DNA from: UMGS1307 sp964523005
GTDB taxonomy: Bacteria > Bacillota > Clostridia > Oscillospirales > CAG-382
Length of the DNA stretch: 8,479 bases
Assembly: GCA_964523005.1 (NCBI GenBank)
Contig: CAZFZL010000065.1
Location: 1 to 8,479 of the forward strand
Reading direction: 5' to 3'
Shown: one piece after another, positions 1 to 5,826 of the stretch
Layout: the number at the start of each line of letters is the position of its first letter
Numbering within the stretch: position 1 is the first letter of the stretch
Program-made: the position numbers and the translations under genes
The notes under the pieces: model-generated
Database searches by the model: none
What the model saw: the letters and a program-made list of their open reading frames with translations, nothing else
Told to the model about the DNA's origin: nothing

Positions 1-326
1 CCGCCATCAAGGGAATGCTCGCGCCGGAATATCGCGAATCCGTCATCGGTCACGCACAGGTGCGGCAGACGATCCGCGTTCCGAACATCGGCACGATAGC
101 AGGCTCGTATATTACCGACGGCAAGATCACAAGAAGCTCGCTTATACGCGTGCTGCGTGACAATGTAGTCATTTTCGAAGATAAAATAAGTTCCCTCAAG
201 CGTTTCAAGGACGACGCACGTGAGGTCGCACAGGGCTATGAGTGCGGCATCGGACTCGAAAAATTCAACGACATAAAGGAAAACGACGTGCTTGAGGCAT
301 ATGTCATGGAGGAAATAGCAAGATAA
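1..326 (+). CDS. infB: Translation initiation factor IF-2, C-terminal fragment
   Basis: This is the last ~108 residues of IF-2, the GTPase that brings initiator fMet-tRNA to the 30S subunit. The reading frame is open from the left edge (first full codon at base 3), so the GTPase domain and the true start lie outside the window. The visible part matches the end of the factor: a 'VIGHAQVRQ' segment, 'VPNIGTIAGSYITDGKITR', then 'SLKRFKDDAREVAQGYECGI' and a terminal 'DVLEAYVMEEIAR', typical of the last beta-barrel (domain IV/C2) that binds the fMet-tRNA acceptor end. The stop codon TAA shares its last A with the ATG of the next gene (TAATG), indicating translational coupling to rbfA. The internal ATG at base 15 is not a start. 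Identification is firm; only the truncation limits what can be said. Confidence 0.96.
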   Translation, partial: AIKGMLAPEYRESVIGHAQVRQTIRVPNIGTIAGSYITDGKITRSSLIRVLRDNVVIFEDKISSLKRFKDDAREVAQGYECGIGLEKFNDIKENDVLEAYVMEEIAR

Positions 327-697
327 TGGCGTTCAGACAGGACAGAATAAACGAACAGGTCAGACGCGTCATCAGCGAAAACATCCGCAACATCAAGGAT
401 TACCGACTTAAAAACGCCTTTTTATCCGTAACGGACGCACAGGTTTCAAAGGATCTGTCAGTCGCTAAAATATACTACTCCGTCCTTCCGGACGGAAGAA
501 AAGAGACTGTTGACCTGACGGAAATTGCGAAAGGCCTTTCCTCCGCGTCCGGCTGGCTGCGCAATATCCTTGCGAGCGAGCTGAACCTGAGGCAGACACC
601 GAAGCTTACGTTCATATACGACGAGACGGCGCAGAGTGCAATACGAATATCGGAAATACTGAAAGAGATAAAGACCGATGAAGCTGATAACACCTGA
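326..697 (+). CDS. rbfA: 30S ribosome-binding factor A
   Basis: RbfA is a small KH-fold protein that binds the immature 30S subunit near the 16S rRNA 5' region and is needed for late maturation and for growth in the cold. The 123-residue length is normal for the family. It begins with the basic helix 'RQDRINEQVRRVISENI', continues with 'LSVTDAQVSKDLSVAKIYYSV' (the KH beta strands), and has the helix-kink-helix around Ala74-Ser75-Gly76, which corresponds to the AxG element of the RbfA KH domain, followed by 'LNLRQTPKLTFIYDE'. The start overlaps the infB stop by one base and the 3' end overlaps the next gene by 20 bases. The position between infB and nrnA/truB is the classical one. The role is inferred from family membership. 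Confidence 0.95.
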   Translation: MAFRQDRINEQVRRVISENIRNIKDYRLKNAFLSVTDAQVSKDLSVAKIYYSVLPDGRKETVDLTEIAKGLSSASGWLRNILASELNLRQTPKLTFIYDETAQSAIRISEILKEIKTDEADNT

Positions 698-1658
698 GGA
701 ATGTGCCGCAAGGCTTAAGGAGCTTTCCGGCAGTATAACGGTGCTCACGCACGCTAATCCCGACGGCGATACCGTCGGCTCCGCCTGCGCGCTCGTGCGC
801 ATACTGCGCGCGCTCGGAAAAGATGTGTACGCGTTCTGCCCGGACCCGATACCGTTTCGCTATATGTTTCTCCTGGAGGACGGACTTTTTGTCAGAACTC
901 TCCCTGACGCCAAACAGACCTTCGTCGCCGTCGATATTCCCTCCTCCGCTCAGCTCGGCAAGGACGCAAAAACGTTCGACAGAAAAATACACATTCTCAT
1001 AGACCACCATATTTCAAACACGCTCGACGCAGATTATAAGCTCGTTATGTCCGAAAAATCGGCAGCAGGCGAGATCGTCTACATACTGATGGGCCTGCTC
1101 GGCGGCAAGCCCGACGTGCCCACGGCAGAAGCGCTTTATGCTGCGATAGCCTCAGACAGCGGCGGCTTCCGCTTCTCGTCTACAAGCCCACAGACGCACG
1201 AAACGGCCGCAGCGCTGCTTGAGACGGGGATCGATTTCGCGAAGATCAACAGATTTATATTCGACACCATAACCGACGGCGAATTCAAAATAGCGAAGCT
1301 TGCATACTCGATACTCGAAAAGCGCTGCTGCGGCAGGGTCGCCGTGCTGTGCTTCACGAACGGAATGCTCGCTGACGCCGGCATAGAAAAGCCGGAATAC
1401 GGCGATACAGTACAGCTCGGAAGACGGCTCGAGGGCGTCGAGGTCGGCATCACGCTCAAGCCCGACGGTGATAACTCTTTCAGAGTATCGTTGCGTTCAA
1501 ACGAATACGTCAACGTATCCGAAATAGCGCAGGCGTTCGGCGGCGGCGGTCACTATTTTGCAGCCGCGTGCCGCATAGACGGCAGCCCGGAAGACGCCGT
1601 CAACGCCGTCGTAGCCGAAACGGAGAAACGACTTGAAAAGCTCGATAATACTTATTGA
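678..1658 (+). CDS. nrnA: DHH-family phosphoesterase, NrnA-type oligoribonuclease / pAp phosphatase
   Basis: This 326-residue protein has the two-domain DHH/DHHA1 architecture of NrnA, a Mn-dependent cytosolic enzyme that degrades short RNA oligonucleotides and dephosphorylates 3'-phosphoadenosine 5'-phosphate. Visible motifs are 'HANPDGDTVGSA' (His25, Asp29, Asp31), 'VAVDIPSS' (Asp86), the name-giving Asp109-His110-His111, 'IASDSGGFRF' (Asp160), and near the C-terminus the DHHA1 substrate-binding 'FGGGGH' (288-292). All expected metal ligands are present, so it should be active. The ATG lies inside the end of rbfA and the 3' end overlaps truB by 26 bases. A DHH gene between rbfA and truB is common in Clostridia. 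Which activity (nanoRNA, pAp, pGpG or cyclic-dinucleotide products) dominates cannot be read from the sequence. Confidence 0.9.
   Translation: MKLITPEECAARLKELSGSITVLTHANPDGDTVGSACALVRILRALGKDVYAFCPDPIPFRYMFLLEDGLFVRTLPDAKQTFVAVDIPSSAQLGKDAKTFDRKIHILIDHHISNTLDADYKLVMSEKSAAGEIVYILMGLLGGKPDVPTAEALYAAIASDSGGFRFSSTSPQTHETAAALLETGIDFAKINRFIFDTITDGEFKIAKLAYSILEKRCCGRVAVLCFTNGMLADAGIEKPEYGDTVQLGRRLEGVEVGITLKPDGDNSFRVSLRSNEYVNVSEIAQAFGGGGHYFAAACRIDGSPEDAVNAVVAETEKRLEKLDNTY
1622..1635 (+). promoter_or_regulatory. Ribosome binding site and TTG start of truB
   Basis: GGAG at 1622-1625 lies 7 bases before a TTG at 1633-1635, inside the coding end of nrnA. No ATG is available at this position in the truB frame, and the conserved N-terminal 'DKPAGMTS' motif begins only nine residues later. 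The TTG is therefore the probable start. The next in-frame ATG would give Met14, inside that motif, and would destroy the fold. Confidence 0.75.
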
Positions 1659-2523
1659 TAAACCGGCGGGAATGACATCATTTTCCGCCGTTTCCCGCGT
1701 CAGACGGCTTTTCGGCGCAAAGAAAGCCGGCCACTGCGGTACACTCGATCCGGACGCGACGGGATTGCTGCCCGTTATGCTCGGCAACGCCGTGAAAGCT
1801 ACACCGTATCTAACCGACCACGATAAGGATTACACAGCCTCACTTCGGCTCGGAATAACCACCGACACCGGAGATACGGGCGGAAAAGTCATTTCCGAAT
1901 ACAGCGGCACACTTCCCGGCTTCGATGAGTTCTGCGCAGCGGCAAAAACCTTTTCGGGCGAGATAATGCAGGTACCGCCTATGTATTCGGCGCTGAAGGT
2001 CAACGGGCAGAAGCTCGTGGATCTCGCGCGCAAAGGCATTGAAGTTGAACGCAGCGCAAGAAGAATAACAGTATACTCTATCGTGCCGCGCGAAGCTGAC
2101 GGCGTTTTCTTTATAGACGTTTCATGCTCACGCGGAACATACATACGCACACTGTGCGAGGACATCGGTAATTCGCTCGGCTGCGGTGCGGCAATGGCTT
2201 CGCTTCGCAGAGCCCGCGTGGGCGAATTCACGCTTGACAACGCGTATACGCCCGAAGCGCTCGAAGCGATGAGCGCAGAAGAACGCGAAGCGTGCGCGAT
2301 ACCGATTGCGGATGTGTTTTCACGTTTTCGTTCCGTTACGCTCGAACCGTTCTATGAGAGGCTCGCGAGAAACGGCGCCGAAATATACCTTTCAAAAGCT
2401 CACATCATGGCAGAAACGGGCGAAATGCTCAAGCTCTACGGCGCGGACGGATTTTTTGCGCTCGGTGAAGTACGCGACTATCCCGACGGCAGCGCCGTAA
2501 AGCCCGTGACGATGTTTCTGTAA
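1633..2523 (+). CDS. truB: tRNA pseudouridine(55) synthase
   Basis: TruB converts U55 of the T-loop in most tRNAs to pseudouridine and also acts as a tRNA-folding chaperone. The 296-residue protein shows the family landmarks in order: 'DKPAGMTSF' near residue 9, 'GHCGTLDPDATGLLPV' with the catalytic Asp39, 'QVPPMYSALKVNGQKLVDLARKGIEVER', and 'CSRGTYIRTLCEDIG' with the RNA-binding Arg-Thr region. A divergent C-terminal ~70 residues corresponds to the PUA-like/TruB C-terminal domain. The start is a TTG with a well-placed GGAG, 26 bases inside nrnA, so translation is coupled. Only 20 bases separate its stop from the next gene. In many Firmicutes ribF follows here, but it is absent. Identification is firm. 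Confidence 0.96.
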   Translation: MKSSIILIDKPAGMTSFSAVSRVRRLFGAKKAGHCGTLDPDATGLLPVMLGNAVKATPYLTDHDKDYTASLRLGITTDTGDTGGKVISEYSGTLPGFDEFCAAAKTFSGEIMQVPPMYSALKVNGQKLVDLARKGIEVERSARRITVYSIVPREADGVFFIDVSCSRGTYIRTLCEDIGNSLGCGAAMASLRRARVGEFTLDNAYTPEALEAMSAEEREACAIPIADVFSRFRSVTLEPFYERLARNGAEIYLSKAHIMAETGEMLKLYGADGFFALGEVRDYPDGSAVKPVTMFL

Positions 2524-2525
2524 TA

Positions 2526-2539
2526 TTTCCGAAAGGAAA
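2526..2539 (+). promoter_or_regulatory. Small GAAA-loop hairpin carrying the Shine-Dalgarno of the enolase-family gene
   Basis: TTTCC (2526-2530), GAAA (2531-2534) and GGAAA (2535-2539) form a 5-bp stem closed by a GNRA-type tetraloop. The ribosome binding site GAAAGGA (2531-2537) lies within this hairpin, 6 bases before the ATG at 2544. The stem has only two G-C pairs, so it may melt easily. A thermosensitive or coupling role is inference; it may also be a chance effect of a purine-rich site next to pyrimidines. Confidence 0.35.
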
Positions 2540-2543
2540 AAGC

Positions 2544-3815
2544 ATGAATATTGATAATTGTTCAAAAAAAATAATACGTGAAAAGCTCAGAAGCCCGTTC
2601 GGCTTCAAGGGCTATTATATCGATGAGCTGTGGCAGTGCGTCGTTTCGCTCTCGTGCGGCGCGTTCACCGCATCGTGTCCGGGCGTACAGAGTCCGCTCT
2701 GGTCCGACGGCACGATCTTCTCTAAGCTCGGCCCCGAGGATTCAAATGCACTCATGGCAAGTCTCACACAGCGTACGCTCGATGCGCTCGCTTCATCGCC
2801 GCTCGAACGGCCGGACATCCTTCTCGAAAAGAAGCTCCCTGAGCTGATAAACAGCGCAAAAGAGCTGTGCGGGCAGGATATGCGGACGACATTTGTCCTC
2901 AACTCGCTCGTCGGATGCGACATCGCGCTCTGGACACTTTGGGCAAGCACGAACGGCATTGAGAGCTTCGACGGGATCATCCCACCATACGCAAAAAATG
3001 CACTTTCGCACCGCAGCGATGTGCTTGCACATATACCGCTCATCAGCTACGGTGTAACGTCCGAACAGACGCGTACGATACTCGCGGACGGTACGGCGAT
3101 ACTTAAAATCAAAATCGGAAGTCATTCGCCTGACGCGGTTTCACACGAAGACGATATGCAGAAAATGCTCGAATGGGACAAGCACAGGCTTTCCAAAATA
3201 CACACGCTCGCAAAGACTTTCACCACCGACATGACGTATAACGGTCACGTCAAATACTACCTCGACGCAAATGGCAGATACGATTCGCTCAGCCGTATTT
3301 CGCAGTTGCTTTCCCACGCACGCGCAATAGGAGCGCTTGACGACATCGTACTGCTCGAAGAACCGTTCGCGCCCGACAGCGCAATCGACGTGTCAGAGCT
3401 TCCCGTGTGCGTAGTCGCCGACGAAAGCGCACATTCACTCGCCGACGTGCGCTCAAGGCTGTCGCTCGGATACCGCGCGATAGCTCTTAAGCCGATAGCG
3501 AAAACGCTTAGCGAAAGCTTCAAAATGGCTGCGCAGGCATACGCCGCCGGTGCCTCGTGCTTCTGTGCCGACCTTACGGTCAATCCGCTGCTTGCACTGT
3601 GGAACAGGACGTTTGCTTCACGCCTCGCGCCGCTACCCGGAATGAAATGCGGCTGCGTCGAAGTAAACGGCGATCAGAATTATCTGAATTGGGAGCAGAT
3701 GAAAAAAATGCTCCCGGCATCAATTAAATACACGGAAGCGGTAAACGGAAGATTCGACGCCGGCGAATACTTCACACCTCGCTGCCCGCTCTTTGAAAGG
3801 AACAGCTACCAATGA
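2544..3815 (+). CDS. Enolase-superfamily protein (mandelate racemase/muconate lactonizing enzyme type), substrate unknown
   Basis: This 423-residue protein has the barrel motifs of the enolase superfamily, whose members abstract a proton next to a carboxylate to racemise, epimerise, dehydrate or cycloisomerise acids. Visible are 'ILKIKIG' with the Lys188-x-Lys190 pair, 'YYLDANGRYD' with metal ligand Asp241, 'VLLEEPF' with Glu272, 'VADES' with Asp293, and 'IALKPIAKT' with Lys316. The Lys190/Lys316 pair across three acidic Mg ligands is the pattern of the muconate lactonizing subgroup (dipeptide epimerases, o-succinylbenzoate synthase, N-acylamino acid racemases), not the Lys/His pattern of mandelate racemase. 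Residues 1 to ~160 would be the capping domain. The protein is longer than the usual ~350-400 residues. It starts at ATG with GAAAGGA in front, 20 bases after truB, and ends in a 4-base overlap with a 2-hydroxyacid dehydrogenase. The pair probably acts on the same hydroxy- or amino-acid substrate, which I cannot name. Confidence 0.82.
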   Translation: MNIDNCSKKIIREKLRSPFGFKGYYIDELWQCVVSLSCGAFTASCPGVQSPLWSDGTIFSKLGPEDSNALMASLTQRTLDALASSPLERPDILLEKKLPELINSAKELCGQDMRTTFVLNSLVGCDIALWTLWASTNGIESFDGIIPPYAKNALSHRSDVLAHIPLISYGVTSEQTRTILADGTAILKIKIGSHSPDAVSHEDDMQKMLEWDKHRLSKIHTLAKTFTTDMTYNGHVKYYLDANGRYDSLSRISQLLSHARAIGALDDIVLLEEPFAPDSAIDVSELPVCVVADESAHSLADVRSRLSLGYRAIALKPIAKTLSESFKMAAQAYAAGASCFCADLTVNPLLALWNRTFASRLAPLPGMKCGCVEVNGDQNYLNWEQMKKMLPASIKYTEAVNGRFDAGEYFTPRCPLFERNSYQ

Positions 3816-4789
3816 GAAAAATTACTTTTATCATGAGTCCCGAAACGAGAGATATGGTCATCTCAAAGAAGACACTCGCGGCGCTCGAACAAGACTTTGA
3901 GCTTCAGTTCAACGACGGCTGCGGTCAAAAGGAAGCGCTCCGCGGCGCCGATATAGCCGTCACCTCGTGGGGCAATACAACGCTCGGCGCCGACGAGCTT
4001 GACATGGCTCCCGGCCTCAGGCTCGTATGCCATGCCGCAGGAAGCGTCAAGCCGATCGTATCCGACGAGCTTTGGAAGCGCGGTATCCGCGTCACAAGCT
4101 CAAACGCGCCGCTCGGAATGGGTGTCGCGGAAACGGCGCTCGGCTTTACAATATCCGCTTCGAAAAACTTCTACGCACTCAACACCAATATCAAAAACGG
4201 CGGCTGGGCTGAAGGAAAAGAAAACATACGCGAGCTTTACGACCTGACGATCGGCGTAGTCGGATTCGGCTGGGCAGGCCGTCATTACGCGACCCTTATG
4301 CGCAATTTTCTCGTGGACGTCATAGTTTACGATCCGTTCATAAGCGAAGAAGCGATCGCTTCGGTCGGCGCACAGAAGGTCAGCCTCGAAGAGCTTCTTG
4401 AGCGAAGCGATATCGTTTCGCTGCACGCCCCTTCCATACCGTCAACGAACCATATGATCAATAAAGACACGCTCGCGCTCATGAAAAAGGATGCTGTGAT
4501 CATCAACACGGCGCGCGGAACGCTCATCGACGAAGATGCGCTCTGCACGCATATGGAAGCAGGCAACCTAAAATACGCCTGCCTTGATGTCACCGACCCG
4601 GAGCCGCCGGCGGCAGACAGCCGTCTGCGCACGATACCGAACATCATCATGACACCGCACCTTGCCGGTCTCTCGCAGAACGGTCTGAAACACATCGGTC
4701 ACCATGTGCGCGAAGAAATAATACGCTTCCTCTCCGGCGAACCCATGGTCGCCGAGGTCACTCAGGATATGCTCTCAAAGATGGCGTAA
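3812..4789 (+). CDS. D-isomer-specific 2-hydroxyacid dehydrogenase, NAD-dependent
   Basis: A 325-residue member of the family that interconverts 2-oxo acids and D-2-hydroxy acids with NAD(H), as in phosphoglycerate, glycerate or hydroxypyruvate reductases. The nucleotide-binding loop is 'VGFGWAG' (Gly151, Gly153, Gly156), and the strand-end 'IVYDPF' places Asp174 to favour NAD over NADP. The catalytic triad is complete: Arg235 in 'INTARGTLIDEDAL', Glu264 in 'DVTDPEPP' and His283 in 'MTPHLAG'. There is no C-terminal ACT domain, so it is not a long SerA. Its ATG overlaps the stop of the enolase-superfamily gene (ATGA), with GAAAGGA 10 bases upstream, so the two are translated together. The 3' end overlaps dapA of the opposite strand by 15 bases. 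The substrate is unknown. A D-hydroxy acid produced or epimerised by the preceding enzyme is the natural guess. Confidence 0.88.
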   Translation: MRKITFIMSPETRDMVISKKTLAALEQDFELQFNDGCGQKEALRGADIAVTSWGNTTLGADELDMAPGLRLVCHAAGSVKPIVSDELWKRGIRVTSSNAPLGMGVAETALGFTISASKNFYALNTNIKNGGWAEGKENIRELYDLTIGVVGFGWAGRHYATLMRNFLVDVIVYDPFISEEAIASVGAQKVSLEELLERSDIVSLHAPSIPSTNHMINKDTLALMKKDAVIINTARGTLIDEDALCTHMEAGNLKYACLDVTDPEPPAADSRLRTIPNIIMTPHLAGLSQNGLKHIGHHVREEIIRFLSGEPMVAEVTQDMLSKMA

Positions 4790-5665
4790 CGGCTCCATTG
4801 CCGAAGCAATCCTCAGCTTTTCAGCAGCGTCCGGCTCCGCAAGCGGCAGCCTGACGCTGCTTTTGCATACGCCCAGAAGGCTTAGCGCGTACTTTACCGG
4901 AGACGGATTCACCGTACAAAACAGCTCGCGTACAAACGGAAACAACAGTCTCCACAGCTCCTGCGCCTCCTGCATGTTTCCATTCTCAACAAGGCAGTAC
5001 AGGCGAAGCGCGAGCTTCGGAAACACATTGGACAGCACCGATATGATACCGTCAGCGCCGAGCGCAAGCGCCGCAAGCGCGTATTCGTCGCTGCCGCAAT
5101 AGCAATAAAGCCCGCTGCTTTTGCACTTCTCTATGCTCTGTGTATGCTGGAGAAAATCGCCTGACGCTTCCTTTGCGCCGCTTACGGTTTCTATACGCGC
5201 AAGACGCAAATACGTCGAAGGAAACACGTTCATACCGGTGCGTGCCGGCACGTTATAAACGATCAACGGTATGTCAGCGCACGCGCTGACGGCGGCGTAG
5301 TGCTCTTCAAGTCCCTGCTGCGACGTTTTGTTGTAATACGGCGTCACCACGAGCGCAGCATCATAGCCGAGCAGCGCAGCTTTTTTCGTCATCGCACAGG
5401 TGCGCTTAGTATCGCTCGTACCCGTCCCGGCTATCATGAACGTTCGCTTCTTCGCGCGTCCGAGCGCGTATTCGAGTACCTTTTCGCGTTCGTATGGGCT
5501 CAACGAGCATGGCTCGCCCGTCGTGCCGCATATCACAAGCGCGTCTATACCGGCTTCGATCTGCCTGTCTATAAGCTCTCCGAACGCCGGATAATCGACT
5601 TTCTTTCCGTCAAACGGCGTCACAAGCGCTGTTGCGACTCCAAAAAAGAGTCCTTTTTTGTACAT
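4775..5665 (-). CDS. dapA: 4-hydroxy-tetrahydrodipicolinate synthase (DHDPS)
   Basis: DapA condenses pyruvate with aspartate semialdehyde in the first committed step to diaminopimelate and lysine. The 296-residue TIM barrel has 'GVATALVTPF' at the N-terminus, 'GTTGEP' (Thr48, Thr49), 'VVTPYYNK' (Tyr111), 'VYNVPARTG' (Tyr137, Arg142) and the Schiff-base Lys165 in 'GAKEASGDF', plus the late 'NPSPVKYAL'. The Arg in 'PARTG' is the mark of true DHDPS among related aldolases such as NanA or KDG aldolase. The frame stays open upstream to 5788, but the family N-terminus fits the ATG at 5663-5665, preceded by GAAAGG at a rather long 12-base spacing. The loop reads GEPCSLS where GES(A/P)TLT-like sequences are usual, a mild variation. 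The gene is transcribed towards, and overlaps, the dehydrogenase gene. It is divergent from queA. Confidence 0.93.
   Translation of the reverse strand: MYKKGLFFGVATALVTPFDGKKVDYPAFGELIDRQIEAGIDALVICGTTGEPCSLSPYEREKVLEYALGRAKKRTFMIAGTGTSDTKRTCAMTKKAALLGYDAALVVTPYYNKTSQQGLEEHYAAVSACADIPLIVYNVPARTGMNVFPSTYLRLARIETVSGAKEASGDFLQHTQSIEKCKSSGLYCYCGSDEYALAALALGADGIISVLSNVFPKLALRLYCLVENGNMQEAQELWRLLFPFVRELFCTVNPSPVKYALSLLGVCKSSVRLPLAEPDAAEKLRIASAMEPLRHL
4823..4864 (+). terminator. Probable rho-independent terminator of the + strand operon, inside dapA
   Basis: A perfect 9-bp stem (AGCAGCGTC, 4823-4831, with GACGCTGCT, 4853-4861) is extended by inner pairing of GGCT (4833-4836) with AGCC (4848-4851) and CCG (4837-4839) with CGG (4844-4846), around a CAAG loop. 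Single-base irregularities sit at 4832/4852 and 4847. TTTT follows at 4861-4864. It lies 34 bases past the dehydrogenase stop and is oriented for + strand transcripts only; dapA mRNA would see A's, not U's, in the matching position downstream. The U-tract is short, so efficiency is uncertain. Because it lies in dapA coding sequence, chance pairing cannot be excluded. Confidence 0.6.
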
Positions 5666-5677
5666 AAGGTGATACTG

Positions 5678-5683
5678 CCTTTC
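5678..5683 (-). promoter_or_regulatory. Ribosome binding site of dapA
   Basis: On the minus strand this reads GAAAGG, the same core used by three other genes of the window, and is 12 bases before the ATG at 5665. It supports the ATG over any start further upstream, although the spacing is longer than ideal. Confidence 0.5.
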
Positions 5684-5697
5684 AAAAGAAATGAAAT

Positions 5698-5717
5698 TTT
5701 GCGTTAAAACACGCAAA
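5698..5717. promoter_or_regulatory. Inverted repeat in the dapA-queA divergent region
   Basis: TTTGCGT (5698-5704) and ACGCAAA (5711-5717) are perfect inverted repeats around the 6-base spacer TAAAAC. An overlapping short palindrome AACCGGTT (5716-5723) reaches into the -35 box of the queA promoter. The size and position suit a repressor operator or a hairpin in the dapA leader. No known regulator motif was recognised. Confidence 0.4.
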
Positions 5718-5721
5718 CCGG

Positions 5722-5750
5722 TTGCATCTTGAACGCTTTTGTAGTATAAT
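5722..5750 (+). promoter_or_regulatory. Sigma-70-type promoter for queA
   Basis: TTGCAT (5722-5727) and a perfect TATAAT (5745-5750) are separated by exactly 17 bases. Transcription would begin near 5757, giving a leader of about 65 bases before the TTG start of queA and probably driving queA, miaA and the following gene. The -35 matches four of six consensus positions. Confidence 0.7.
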
Positions 5751-5789
5751 AACGTGATAAAGAAGACCCACAATACCATAATAGTCACG

Positions 5790-5809
5790 CCGGTGTTTTT
5801 TGCTACCGG
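5790..5809 (+). promoter_or_regulatory. Hairpin in the queA leader just before the ribosome binding site
   Basis: CCGGT (5790-5794) and ACCGG (5805-5809) can form a 5-bp stem with a 10-base, T-rich loop. It ends one base before the AAAAGGA ribosome binding site of queA. It could influence translation initiation or be a chance element; it does not look like a preQ1 riboswitch that I can recognise. Confidence 0.3.
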
Positions 5810-5810
5810 A

Positions 5811-5826
5811 AAAAGGAACGATTTTG
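5811..5826 (+). promoter_or_regulatory. Ribosome binding site and TTG start of queA
   Basis: AAAAGGA at 5811-5817 precedes TTG at 5824-5826 by 6 bases. The frame also has a TTG at 5800, but that one has no ribosome binding site in front and would add eight residues that QueA proteins do not need. The family motif 'YFLPEELIAQTP' begins shortly after the chosen start. Confidence 0.7.

Noticed and set aside
458..1010. Minus-strand open frames opposite rbfA and the start of nrnA
   Set aside because: They overlap each other and two conserved genes, have no family resemblance, and are explained by sparse stop codons on the antisense strand.
2615..3125. Minus-strand open frames within the enolase-superfamily gene
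   Set aside because: The sense frame carries a complete set of catalytic motifs; the antisense translations have low-complexity Ser/Arg-rich composition.
2544..5665. Enolase-family, dehydrogenase and dapA as one acid-sugar degradation cluster with a KDG-type aldolase
   Set aside because: The lyase-like gene is on the opposite strand, and its 'PARTG' arginine marks true DHDPS rather than a sugar-acid aldolase. Only the first two genes form a unit.
5666..5823. Lysine riboswitch, T-box or preQ1 riboswitch between dapA and queA
   Set aside because: The interval is too short for a full lysine riboswitch or T-box in addition to a promoter, and no recognisable conserved core of these or of the preQ1 class was seen.
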